DNA from: Niastella sp.
Lineage (GTDB): Bacteria > Bacteroidota > Bacteroidia > Chitinophagales > Chitinophagaceae
Direction of reading: 5' to 3'
Assembly (NCBI GenBank): GCA_017744515.1
Contig: JAGIBF010000077.1
Location: 1 to 39,187, forward strand
DNA length: 39,187 nucleotides
A program made the translations under genes and the position numbers. Under the pieces are notes generated by a model. The model searched no databases and had not been told where the DNA came from. It was given only the letters and a program-made list of their open reading frames with translations. Positions 32,585 to 39,187 of this stretch are shown here, in pieces. How positions within the stretch are numbered: the stretch's first letter is position 1; every line of letters starts with the position of its first letter.

Positions 32585-33592
32585 ATGAAAGCAATACAAC
32601 TGGAACAATTCGGAATAGAACATTTACAACTTAGGGAAATACCCCAACCGGCCATAGGAGAACACGACGTACTGGTAAAAACGACAGCCGTAGCACTGGA
32701 ATTTCATGACCTGATCGTAATAGAGAACAGGATACCATTCGGCATCCCATTACCACTCGTTCCCGGTACCGCAGGCGTAGGCGTAGTGGAAAATACAGGC
32801 AGCAAAGTAACCCGCTGGAAAAAAGGCGACCGCGTCATCATCCCATTTATAAGCCGCTGGGAAGCTGGAAACAATACACCCTGGAACGACCAATGGCGGA
32901 CCGGCTTTTCCCGGCCCGGCCTGTTGGCCGAATACACGATACAGCCGGAGAATACCCTCGTAAGAACACCCAACAACCTCACCGATGCAGAAGCAGCCCC
33001 GCTATCGATCACCGGGCTCACAGTTTGGGCGATCCTTGTCGAACAGGCCAATATCCGCGCAGGGCAAACCATACTTATACAAGGCAGCGGTGGCGTTTCC
33101 CTGTTGGCCCTGCAAATAGCCAAAATGTTTGGGCTTAAAATAATAGCCACCACCGGCAGTAAAGAAAAAGAACAAAAGCTGAAAGACCTCGGGGCAGATG
33201 AAGTGATCAATTATAAAGAAACACCGGAATGGAGCCAGGAAGTAAAACGCCTCAACAGAGGCATCGGCGTGGACATAACCCTCGATGTAGCCGGAACAGC
33301 CACCATTGAACAAAGCATCCTCTCCGTAAAACAACACGGATTTGTTGGCCTGATCGGTTTGATGACAGGCACCAAACTCACAGTCGATCTGATCCCCATG
33401 ATCACAAACTATATCAGGCTGCAGTCCTGGTCAGTAGGCAATGCACAGCAATTAGGAGACCTCGTCAATGCCATCGAAAAAAACAACCTGAAACCAGTGT
33501 TGGACAATGTCTTCCCGGTCGAAAAAGTACAGGAAGCCTTCCACAGGTTCAAGTCGGGCAAAGCATTCGGTAAAGTAATAGTTACCTGCTGA
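32585..33592 (+). CDS. Zinc-independent medium-chain dehydrogenase/quinone-oxidoreductase-like
   Basis: The 335-aa product has a GroES-like N-terminal domain (1-125) and a Rossmann domain with I-Q-G-S-G-G-V-S at 165-172 and T-T-G-S-K-E-K-E. It has P-G-T-A-G at 60-64 where zinc alcohol dehydrogenases have P-G-H-E, and its only Cys is the last residue. It therefore cannot bind either zinc of the classical enzymes. It belongs to the quinone oxidoreductase-like MDR group, though databases often call such proteins zinc-dependent by homology. It should reduce a quinone, enone or aldehyde with NAD(P)H. It stands alone, with its own -7 box. Confidence 0.88.
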   Translation: MKAIQLEQFGIEHLQLREIPQPAIGEHDVLVKTTAVALEFHDLIVIENRIPFGIPLPLVPGTAGVGVVENTGSKVTRWKKGDRVIIPFISRWEAGNNTPWNDQWRTGFSRPGLLAEYTIQPENTLVRTPNNLTDAEAAPLSITGLTVWAILVEQANIRAGQTILIQGSGGVSLLALQIAKMFGLKIIATTGSKEKEQKLKDLGADEVINYKETPEWSQEVKRLNRGIGVDITLDVAGTATIEQSILSVKQHGFVGLIGLMTGTKLTVDLIPMITNYIRLQSWSVGNAQQLGDLVNAIEKNNLKPVLDNVFPVEKVQEAFHRFKSGKAFGKVIVTC

Positions 33593-33670
33593 TAATAAAA
33601 AACAAAGACAATCGTAGAAAAAGGGGATTTTCAGCGATAAATCCTCCAAAAAGAGGAGGCAGTTCTGACG

Positions 33671-33690
33671 ATTTGCATATTAATTTGCAT
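33671..33690 (+). promoter_or_regulatory. Tandem ATTTGCAT repeats upstream of the orphan kinase
   Basis: ATTTGCAT occurs at 33671-33678 and 33683-33690, a 12-base period. The repeat extends imperfectly as ATTTGCATATTA/ATTTGCATTAAT. It lies 41 bases before the ATG at 33732 in a gap with no exact TAnnTTTG. The spacing of about one helical turn suggests a protein-binding site. A small hairpin cctcc/ggagg at 33644-33660 lies just before it. Confidence 0.4.
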
Positions 33691-33731
33691 TAATCTGTAC
33701 GTATCTATTTACAATCAATCGGTCAGGCTGC

Positions 33732-35732
33732 ATGAAACCCCTGCTATCCATTACGCTGACATTTATGGTAGGCTGCTTTAACATAGCAGTTGCCCAACAA
33801 GCCAATCTGGATAGCATACGCCATATAGCCGATCAGATCCGCAGTAAACCACTTGATACCTCCCAGGTTCGCCAGTTGCGGGAACTTGGACACGACCTCA
33901 TAGAAACCGACAGCGTCCTGTCAAAACAATTACTCGAAGAAGCCCTGAACAAAAGCCTTACCCTCAAAGAGCAGAACAGCATCACCAACAGCTACAGGAT
34001 ATTGGGCATTTGGTACAGCTACTTCAATGACAAAGACAACGCATTGAAACTCTATCGGCTGTCATTACATTCAGCCAATAGCAATAAAAACTTATACCTC
34101 GCAGCAGGAGCCAATTTTAATATTGGCAACGTTAAATACTGGAATGGCGAATACGATAGCTGCATTTACTACTACATAAAAGCAGGCGAAATATTTGAAG
34201 ACCCCAAACTGCTGGAAGACAAAACCCTTACCGAAAAACTGATCGATAAAAGAAAGTCAGACCTCTATGCCAATATAAGCTCTGTATTCAACTCCCTGAA
34301 AAACCTGGATAAAGCCGACGAATACATTGACAAAGCCATCGCCATTGCCCGGAAATACACCTCCCCCGCCGCCCTGGATGCAATGGCCTATTACATGCAG
34401 CAGAAAGCAGACAACTATTCCGAAAACGGAAAGACCGAAGAAGCACTCCGCATCCTCTTGACATATTTACCACAATTAGAGACCGGCAAAGCAGCAAGAA
34501 TATATGTCCAGGCAGCCTATGGAGCAATAGCAACAGCCTTTTTTGATTTAGACAAAATGGATTCGGCTACGTTGTTTGCACAAAAACGCCTGCAACTGGC
34601 AAATAGCCTGAATGCCAAAGATGCGATCGCCAATGCCAACTTATTATTAGCCAGGATCGCGCTGCAAAACAAAGACTACCGGGCAGCAGAGAAGCATGCA
34701 AAAGAAACCACAGATTACTTTTCCAACAGCAGCGATCCGATAGAGTTGCGAACCTACTACGGGTTCATGCGACAGCTGGAAAACAGCCTTGGGCACTATA
34801 AAGAAGCATATGCCTACACCGATAAATACATTATACTGAATGACACGATCCTTAAAGGAGAAAGGACCAAACAATATTCAGAGCTGGAAGCACGGTACCA
34901 ATCAGAAAAGAAAGGAACACAAATAAAACTGCAGGAAGCACAACTGAAACAAAAGACAACCCTCAACTACCTGCTCATTGGCGGCTCCATAGCCCTGCTA
35001 CTGATATTATTATTGGGCTACCTGAGCTATAAACACCGCCAAAAACTCCAGCAAATAAGAATAGAAGAACTGGAAACCGAAAAGCAATTGACAGCCACCG
35101 AAGCAGTACTCAAAGGCGAAGAACAGGAACGGACCCGGTTGGCCAAAGACCTCCATGACGGATTGGGAGGCATGTTATCAGGCATCAAATATTCATTCCA
35201 GAATATGAAAGAAAACCTCATCCTCACGCCGGAAAATGCCCAATCATTCGAGCGAAGCATTGACATGCTCGACAGCTCAATCAAAGAAATGCGCCGCGTA
35301 GCCCACAATATGATGCCCGAGATATTGGTAAAGTTTGGGTTGAATACAGCATTGAAAGACTTTTGTGGAGAGATTGCCCGCAGCGGCGTGATACAGGTAA
35401 AATACCAGCCTATCGGCATGGAAGAGATCGCCTTCACGCAAACCACAGCCGTAACAATCTATCGCATCGTACAGGAATTAGTCAGCAATGCGATCAAACA
35501 TGCTGCTGCAACAACTATAATAGTGCAGGCCCACGCTTCCGGACCGGATAAGCCCTTCTTCATCACAGTAGAAGATGACGGGAAAGGATTTGACACAGCC
35601 TCCCTCAAAGAATCCCGTGGCATGGGATGGAACAATATTCAAAACAGGGTCGACTTCTTGAAAGGCAAGATAGATGTCAGGTCCTCACCGGAGAACGGAA
35701 CATCTGTGCTGATAGAGATCACTTCCCTATAA
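33732..35732 (+). CDS. Orphan TPR sensor histidine kinase (HisKA_3, NarX/DegS type)
   Basis: The 666-aa protein has a signal peptide (to about residue 22). Tetratricopeptide repeats cover about 85-370, followed by a coiled coil. One membrane span lies at 411-431. The HisKA_3 domain has phospho-acceptor His475 in E-R-T-R-L-A-K-D-L-H-D-G-L-G, and the ATPase domain has E-L-V-S-N-A-I-K-H (Asn586), D-D-G-K-G-F (615-620) and G-M-G-W-N-N-I. Such kinases normally act on NarL/LuxR-type regulators, and none is in the window. It differs in kinase class from the TPR kinase at 27062-29110. Its last 14 bases overlap the tail of the convergent gene at 35719. Confidence 0.92.
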   Translation: MKPLLSITLTFMVGCFNIAVAQQANLDSIRHIADQIRSKPLDTSQVRQLRELGHDLIETDSVLSKQLLEEALNKSLTLKEQNSITNSYRILGIWYSYFNDKDNALKLYRLSLHSANSNKNLYLAAGANFNIGNVKYWNGEYDSCIYYYIKAGEIFEDPKLLEDKTLTEKLIDKRKSDLYANISSVFNSLKNLDKADEYIDKAIAIARKYTSPAALDAMAYYMQQKADNYSENGKTEEALRILLTYLPQLETGKAARIYVQAAYGAIATAFFDLDKMDSATLFAQKRLQLANSLNAKDAIANANLLLARIALQNKDYRAAEKHAKETTDYFSNSSDPIELRTYYGFMRQLENSLGHYKEAYAYTDKYIILNDTILKGERTKQYSELEARYQSEKKGTQIKLQEAQLKQKTTLNYLLIGGSIALLLILLLGYLSYKHRQKLQQIRIEELETEKQLTATEAVLKGEEQERTRLAKDLHDGLGGMLSGIKYSFQNMKENLILTPENAQSFERSIDMLDSSIKEMRRVAHNMMPEILVKFGLNTALKDFCGEIARSGVIQVKYQPIGMEEIAFTQTTAVTIYRIVQELVSNAIKHAAATTIIVQAHASGPDKPFFITVEDDGKGFDTASLKESRGMGWNNIQNRVDFLKGKIDVRSSPENGTSVLIEITSL

Positions 35733-36645
35733 TATCCAACACCATTTCGTTCGATACGGAGTGATCAGTAAGAAGATTGCCGGCTGTATAATAAGGCGCC
35801 TGAAAACCACTGGCACGTAAAGCACCAAGCTTTTCCATATTCAACACCGGGCGGGCAAACCTGATATAGTCAGCCTCCACTACCATATCGGCAGCAACAT
35901 CATTCACAAGCGTTCTATTAAAAGTAGCCGGATCACCCTTCACCTGTGCCGGAATGCCATTCCATCCGCTGTAAGCATTGATACCGACTTGCAGCTCCGC
36001 AGGAAGCAGCGGCCGGTAAAACCGCTCAATAACAGTCCACGGCTCCCCCTCACTGTACCGGTACAATAAAATAAAAGACGCCTGCACACGAACGATACGC
36101 AGCTCTACCCAACCAGCCTTTGCAGGACGTAACTTTAAATTGCTCAATGAATTGTTGGTAGACTTTACTTCAAACATGGCCACGCCGGTTGGCTCCGCTA
36201 TACCGGTGGTGAAAAACAACCAGTTCTCCTGCCGCGGTTGCCACGTCTCGCTGGTAGTTTCCTTAGGTTGCCGCACCATAATACCAGCCAGCGACCACTC
36301 ACTTTGAGGCAAAATATCATTGGCCCCGCTGACCTTTATCCTGGCCCGTACATCGAAATTACCACTGATGTTTTTGAAGAGAAAAGGCGCCTGGTAATCA
36401 CCATACCAGCCCGATGCATAAGGCACCAGCTTCATCTGTCCATTGCTGATGGAAAACTCCTTGATCTTATCCGGGAATTTTTCAACGACATGCAGACGTT
36501 GCCATGCACTTTTCGAATTAGTGTCGGAGAATTCATCACTTAGCCCGTCCAACGCTGTTTCGGGAACGCTCCCCCTCCTTACCTGTTGAGCACGCATCAA
36601 TCCCGGCATTACGATAATGGCAAATAGAATAATAGTCCGTTTCAT
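35719..36645 (-). CDS. Secreted DUF1349-type concanavalin-like protein
   Basis: The ATG at 36645 gives a clean signal peptide (MKRTIILFAI...RAQ); another ATG is four codons upstream. The mature part (about 290 aa) has D-E-F-S-D-T, Y-Q-A-P-F-L-F-K-N-I-S-G-N-F-D-V-R-A-R-I-K-V, A-G-I-M-V-R-Q-P, N-W-L-F-F-T-T-G and G-I-N-A-Y-S-G-W-N-G. This is the jelly-roll pattern of DUF1349/LamG-like domains, usually sugar-binding or glycosidase-associated. No catalytic residues can be assigned. It may bind or cut a polysaccharide outside the inner membrane. It overlaps the convergent kinase gene by 14 bases. Confidence 0.78.
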   Translation of the reverse strand: MKRTIILFAIIVMPGLMRAQQVRRGSVPETALDGLSDEFSDTNSKSAWQRLHVVEKFPDKIKEFSISNGQMKLVPYASGWYGDYQAPFLFKNISGNFDVRARIKVSGANDILPQSEWSLAGIMVRQPKETTSETWQPRQENWLFFTTGIAEPTGVAMFEVKSTNNSLSNLKLRPAKAGWVELRIVRVQASFILLYRYSEGEPWTVIERFYRPLLPAELQVGINAYSGWNGIPAQVKGDPATFNRTLVNDVAADMVVEADYIRFARPVLNMEKLGALRASGFQAPYYTAGNLLTDHSVSNEMVLDIIGK

Positions 36646-36835
36646 GTAGCAAAACATTTTACCTGCAAACCTATTCCAGTACCATTATTCTATTCAATCA
36701 TTCGTCGGATTATAACGCCTTTGGTCGATCAGACCGAAACAATCCATCGCCCATCAGGCAGCACCACACGCACCGCACTTCATCATCGAAAGCCCGGGAA
36801 TCGTCAGCAACACTTTTAACACCATTAAGACTTTC

Positions 36836-37000
36836 TCACAGCTTTACCATTTCCTGTTGGTCCAGGGAGAAACTCACCCGGCCATAACGGGAGAAGTCTC
36901 CCATGATATCGAGCATCTCATCAACCACGAATACGGGAATAGAAGACACATTACCGAGATAAAAGAGCAGGCTCCAATCAATGTGCCAGTGTAATATCAT
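36836..37000 (-). CDS. Possible small protein or gene remnant, 54 aa
   Basis: An ATG at 37000 opens 54 codons ending in TGA at 36836-36838. The product begins MILHWHIDWSLLFYLGNVSS and contains V-F-V-V-D-E-M-L-D-I-M-G-D-F-S-R-Y-G-R-V-S-F-S-L-D. It reads like real protein rather than noise: balanced composition, alternating hydrophobic and charged residues, and codons like those of the neighbours. The lack of a good start context and the abrupt end allow a decayed fragment of a longer gene. A near-match -7 box AATCTTTG and a dyad lie upstream. Function is not recognised. Confidence 0.45.
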   Translation of the reverse strand: MILHWHIDWSLLFYLGNVSSIPVFVVDEMLDIMGDFSRYGRVSFSLDQQEMVKL

Positions 37001-37324
37001 TCTGAGAAATAGACAGCTATAGTATACCTCTCAAAGATTAAGTCACGATATTTCGTGATCAGAACTAAAAATTAACGATATAAAGTGGGGTGGAAAACGT
37101 TTGACCTTATAATACTCCCAATCTCATCGTTCCATTCGCCTACCTTGCAAAGACAGCTTTTAATACCTGCTACCATTTAGTCACGCCGGTAGTACGGATA
37201 AGCTAAAAGTCCACATTTGCCAACACCAGTTACCGGTTCTGCGAGTCTGAACAGAAGAGAACGAGCAGTTACGGCAAGACTGCGGTATTACACAAGTATA
37301 TCAAATCAGTAAAGACTGTAAGGA
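37001..37324. other. Gene-free stretch before the AraC cluster
   Basis: Apart from the dyad at 37043-37058 this stretch has no open frame of useful length, no repeat longer than a few bases and no exact promoter box. The adjoining stretch 36658-36835 also holds no supported gene. Base composition is more A+T-rich than the left part of the window. Confidence 0.4.
37043..37058. promoter_or_regulatory. Perfect 6-bp dyad in the gene-poor stretch
   Basis: The bases tcacga (37043-37048) and tcgtga (37053-37058) form a perfect inverted repeat with a 4-base centre (tatt). It lies 43 bases upstream of the possible 54-aa gene. It could be an operator half-site pair; the AT-rich centre fits protein binding better than an RNA hairpin. 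Confidence 0.3.
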
Positions 37325-37395
37325 ACGCATGCATTACCATGCATGCGTCAGATTAGTTTATTGCTAATCTACGTGATGCAGAACACTGCATACGT
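37325..37395 (+). ncRNA. Row of three stem-loops in the leader of the first AraC gene
   Basis: Three hairpins follow one another within 71 bases. (1) acgcatgcat (37325-37334) pairs with atgcatgcgt (37339-37348) around tacc, a perfect 10-bp stem. (2) agattag (37350-37356) pairs with ctaatct (37364-37370) around a 7-base loop. (3) acgt-g-atgca (37371-37380) pairs with tgcatacgt (37387-37395) with one bulged G. They end 48 bases before the first AraC-like start. They may form a structured leader, an attenuator or a small RNA. There is no T tract that would make them a plain terminator. Type is uncertain. Confidence 0.45.
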
Positions 37396-37443
37396 CATAC
37401 GCTATTTATTGCCTTATTGCCTTTACTATAAATAACCAATAGT

Positions 37444-37800
37444 ATGCACCCGATTCATTTAACAGATACTGTCAAAAGAAGTGTACATATGGCAGCCACC
37501 ATTATTCAACAGTCCACAGCTACGCATTTTACCATTCCCCAATTAGCTGAAAAAGTAATGTTGCCAGAAAAGAAACTTAAAATGGCTTTCAGGCAAACAT
37601 TTGGGATGGGACTGTATCAATATTTGCGGGAGTTAAGAATGGAAAAAGCTAAACAGCTTTTGCTGGAAGGAAGATCATTGAAAATGATCATTAAGTCTAT
37701 TGGCTATAAAAGTGAAAGCCACTTTTCAAAAACATTCAGCAAATGGTATGGAGAATCGCCAAATAACTGGAAAAAAGCAAACATGTTAAAAGCTGGTTAA
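37444..37800 (+). CDS. Stand-alone AraC-type DNA-binding protein 1
   Basis: The 118-aa protein is just the C-terminal double helix-turn-helix of the AraC/XylS family. The first HTH is F-T-I-P-Q-L-A-E-K-V-M-L-P-E-K-K-L-K-M-A-F; the linker helix contains Y-L-R-E-L-R-M-E-K-A-K-Q-L-L-L; the second HTH is M-I-I-K-S-I-G-Y-K-S-E-S-H-F-S-K-T-F. Full AraC regulators have about 280 aa with a ligand-binding half; that half is missing. It is the first of three similar genes in a row. The ATG follows a structured leader. It may compete with or partner other AraC proteins, or receive its signal some other way. Confidence 0.85.
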   Translation: MHPIHLTDTVKRSVHMAATIIQQSTATHFTIPQLAEKVMLPEKKLKMAFRQTFGMGLYQYLRELRMEKAKQLLLEGRSLKMIIKSIGYKSESHFSKTFSKWYGESPNNWKKANMLKAG

Positions 37801-37876
37801 ATACGATTTGGAACATAAATGACCCTGAATTAGCAATCTTGTAAAAATAATTTTGAACTAACCTTATCTATATACT

Positions 37877-38329
37877 ATGCATGCCTCTATCAAAATACGA
37901 AATGCCGACCTTATAAAGTTCGACCTCGTGAAACGACTTATAGCAGAAGACATAAAACAACACCACACAATCTCCTTCCTGGCTTCCTATGCAGGCCTTA
38001 ACGAGTTTAAGCTGAAAGTAGGATTTAAATTACTCTACGGATCGACTATTTATGAGTTCTTGCTGAATCTGCGAATGAAGCAAGCCTTCCACCTACTATC
38101 ACGCACCGACCACAGTATACAGGAGATTGCAGAACAATGCGGCTATGGATATGCAACCAATTTTATTGCGGTCTTCAGAAAGAAGTTTAAGATAAAACCT
38201 ACACAATACAGGCGCATCAATGCCATTAACACCACATTGTGGCCTACAATAGCTCAACCTTGTTTTACAGATACCTCCATCAAAACAATTCAACTACAAC
38301 CTGTAAGCTGGTATCAAAAGACTGTGTAA
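37877..38329 (+). CDS. Stand-alone AraC-type DNA-binding protein 2
   Basis: The 150-aa protein has the same double HTH (residues about 20-115) with H-T-I-S-F-L-A-S-Y-A-G-L-N-E-F-K-L-K-V-G-F-K, L-L-N-L-R-M-K-Q-A-F-H-L-L and I-Q-E-I-A-E-Q-C-G-Y-G-Y-A-T-N-F-I-A-V-F-R-K-K-F. Unlike its neighbours it has an extra C-terminal tail of about 35 residues (I-N-A-I-N-T-T-L-W to the end) with no known domain. It begins 76 bases after gene 1. The three genes are similar enough to be paralogues but clearly diverged. Confidence 0.83.
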   Translation: MHASIKIRNADLIKFDLVKRLIAEDIKQHHTISFLASYAGLNEFKLKVGFKLLYGSTIYEFLLNLRMKQAFHLLSRTDHSIQEIAEQCGYGYATNFIAVFRKKFKIKPTQYRRINAINTTLWPTIAQPCFTDTSIKTIQLQPVSWYQKTV

Positions 38330-38364
38330 AACCTTATCAACACCAATAATCATAAAAAGTACCC

Positions 38365-38721
38365 ATGCAACTAATAGCTGTTACCACCCAGGAAATAGAA
38401 CGATTAAACCTTGCTGCCCGGATCATTGAAGAAAGAATGCGGGAGCCGTTAACCATTAACCAATTGGCGGCTAAAGTAAAGCTATCAGAAGTAAAACTAA
38501 AGTCAGGATTTAAGCAGGTGTATGGCATTCCTCCATATACATACCTCCTGGAAGTAAGAATGAAAAAAGCAAAGCTAATGTTACTGGCCGAAGAACCTAT
38601 TAAAGCAATAGCAATGACGGTTGGATACAAAAATGAAAGTAATTTCTGTAAAGCGTTCAAAAAGATATGCCACGAATCACCAGGAGCATGGATTAAAAAT
38701 AAATTAAAGCAAACCGGATAA
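38365..38721 (+). CDS. Stand-alone AraC-type DNA-binding protein 3
   Basis: The 118-aa protein again has only the double HTH: L-T-I-N-Q-L-A-A-K-V-K-L-S-E-V-K-L-K-S-G-F-K, Y-L-L-E-V-R-M-K-K-A-K-L-M-L-L and I-K-A-I-A-M-T-V-G-Y-K-N-E-S-N-F-C-K-A-F. It has the same length as gene 1 and looks closer to it than to gene 2. It begins 35 bases after gene 2, so genes 2 and 3 are probably co-transcribed. No sensor domain is present. The coding sequence has about 38% G+C in one hand-counted line, below the left part of the window. Confidence 0.85.
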   Translation: MQLIAVTTQEIERLNLAARIIEERMREPLTINQLAAKVKLSEVKLKSGFKQVYGIPPYTYLLEVRMKKAKLMLLAEEPIKAIAMTVGYKNESNFCKAFKKICHESPGAWIKNKLKQTG

Positions 38722-38736
38722 TCATGCATTGAACAA

Positions 38737-38748
38737 CAATACGTATTG
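38737..38748. promoter_or_regulatory. 12-bp palindrome between AraC 3 and the membrane-protein gene
   Basis: The bases caatacgtattg form a perfect 12-bp palindrome, a size suited to a dimeric DNA-binding protein. A second small dyad, aactga/tcagtt (38896-38901 and 38907-38912), lies nearer the next gene. Apart from these, 38722-38940 shows no supported gene. Confidence 0.3.
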
Positions 38749-38940
38749 GAATATACGACAAACCATTCACATTACATCCCAGTCCTAACTTCGATATAGA
38801 AATAACAAATTAGCTACGTCTCCCGTTCAGGAATCCTTATTCACCCCAACCGTAAGAAACCATTAAACCTTATTTAACATGAAGCAGTTTACGACAACTG
38901 ATAAAATCAGTTTCGCAGACTATTCACATCAAGTACCAAT

Positions 38941-39187
38941 ATGCTATCATTTAAAGAGTTCCTGTTTAATAATAAACGAAATCGAACTATACTCTGGATT
39001 TCCTTTGTGGCCTTAGTAATTCAATTCAGTATTTTCAAATACCTGTATCCTTTTGCAAGCTTTATTCACGGAGATTCATTCTCTTATTTACAGGCTGCCA
39101 ATGAGAATTTAAGCATTAATACCTACATGGTCGGTTATTCAAATTTCCTGAGGCTGTTTAGCGTATTCACCAAATCCGATACTATAC
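38941..39187 (+). CDS. Partial membrane protein, probable GT-C glycosyltransferase (5' end only)
   Basis: An ATG at 38941 opens a frame that runs off the window end after 82 codons. It starts MLSFKEFLFNNKRNR and then has one clear membrane segment (about residues 17-36). A loop follows with H-G-D-S-F-S-Y-L-Q-A-A, and then Y-M-V-G-Y-S-N-F-L-R-L. An Asp in the first outer loop followed by Tyr and a G-Y-x-x-F-L element is the usual front end of GT-C (ArnT/GT39-like) glycosyltransferases that use lipid-linked sugars. The rest lies outside, so the family call is tentative. Hand-counted G+C over 38941-39120 is about 32%, the lowest I saw in the window. Confidence 0.6.
   Translation, partial: MLSFKEFLFNNKRNRTILWISFVALVIQFSIFKYLYPFASFIHGDSFSYLQAANENLSINTYMVGYSNFLRLFSVFTKSDTI

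Noticed and set aside
36758..36826. Tiny frame MVLKVLLTIPGLSMMKCGAC after the 54-codon frame, as a peptide gene
   Set aside because: About twenty codons with no leader motif, no promoter and no maturation genes nearby; chance is the simplest explanation.
38879..39016. 45-codon frame beginning MKQFTTTDK before the last gene
   Set aside because: It overlaps the start of the membrane protein in another frame and has no motif. The membrane-protein frame has clear hydrophobic and GT-C-like features.

Overview
The window looks like a chromosomal segment of a Bacteroidota bacterium, most likely family Chitinophagaceae (Chitinophaga/Niastella-type). The signs are a SusC/SusD pair under an ECF sigma/FecR switch, TonB receptors with carboxypeptidase-regulatory domains, periplasmic TPR histidine kinases, a LytTR regulator, many signal peptides ending in Q-A-Q, start codons with little Shine-Dalgarno signal, and several exact matches to the Bacteroidota -7 promoter box TAnnTTTG. 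G+C looks to be in the mid-40s percent over most of the window and falls to about 32% (hand count) in the last 250 bases.

Left part (1-19.7 kb, almost all minus strand). A 54-residue gene (94-258) is followed by an mprF-like lysyl-phosphatidylglycerol synthase/flippase and, 11 bp downstream, a VirJ/AcvB-type hydrolase; this recalls the lpiA-acvB lipid pair of proteobacteria. Next comes a unit read right to left: tricorn-type protease, ECF sigma factor, FecR anti-sigma, SusC with an STN signalling domain, SusD, and a secreted two-domain enzyme joining a cyanophycinase to an isoaspartyl peptidase/asparaginase. The enzyme keeps the cyanophycinase Ser-Gln-His and three-Arg pattern, and its second half is the right type to split the beta-Asp-Arg dipeptides the first half would release. 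I read this as a candidate outer-membrane uptake and degradation locus for cyanophycin or a related isopeptide polymer. Upstream are a TIGR03118-type lipoprotein, an SGNH esterase, a PQQ-type sugar dehydrogenase lipoprotein and a membrane TPR protein.

Middle (19.8-36.7 kb). A TonB-dependent siderophore-type receptor; an HxlR regulator divergent from a short-chain dehydrogenase, with a repeat-rich shared promoter; a dipeptidyl-peptidase IV; an operon of LytTR response regulator, TPR histidine kinase and beta-lactamase-like hydrolase; a lipocalin-like secreted protein; a CBM9-like/serine-hydrolase fusion; a zinc-less medium-chain dehydrogenase; an orphan TPR histidine kinase of the NarX/DegS type; and a concanavalin-like DUF1349-type protein.

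Right part (36.7-39.2 kb). About 790 bases without an obvious full-length gene hold a possible 54-codon ORF, a dyad, and a row of three stem-loops. Then come three consecutive small proteins that are nothing but AraC-type DNA-binding domains, and the start of a membrane protein (probable GT-C glycosyltransferase) cut by the window edge. Lower G+C and the stand-alone regulators suggest an accessory segment begins here.

I saw no rRNA or tRNA gene, CRISPR array, transposase or integrase, but I could not run dedicated searches.
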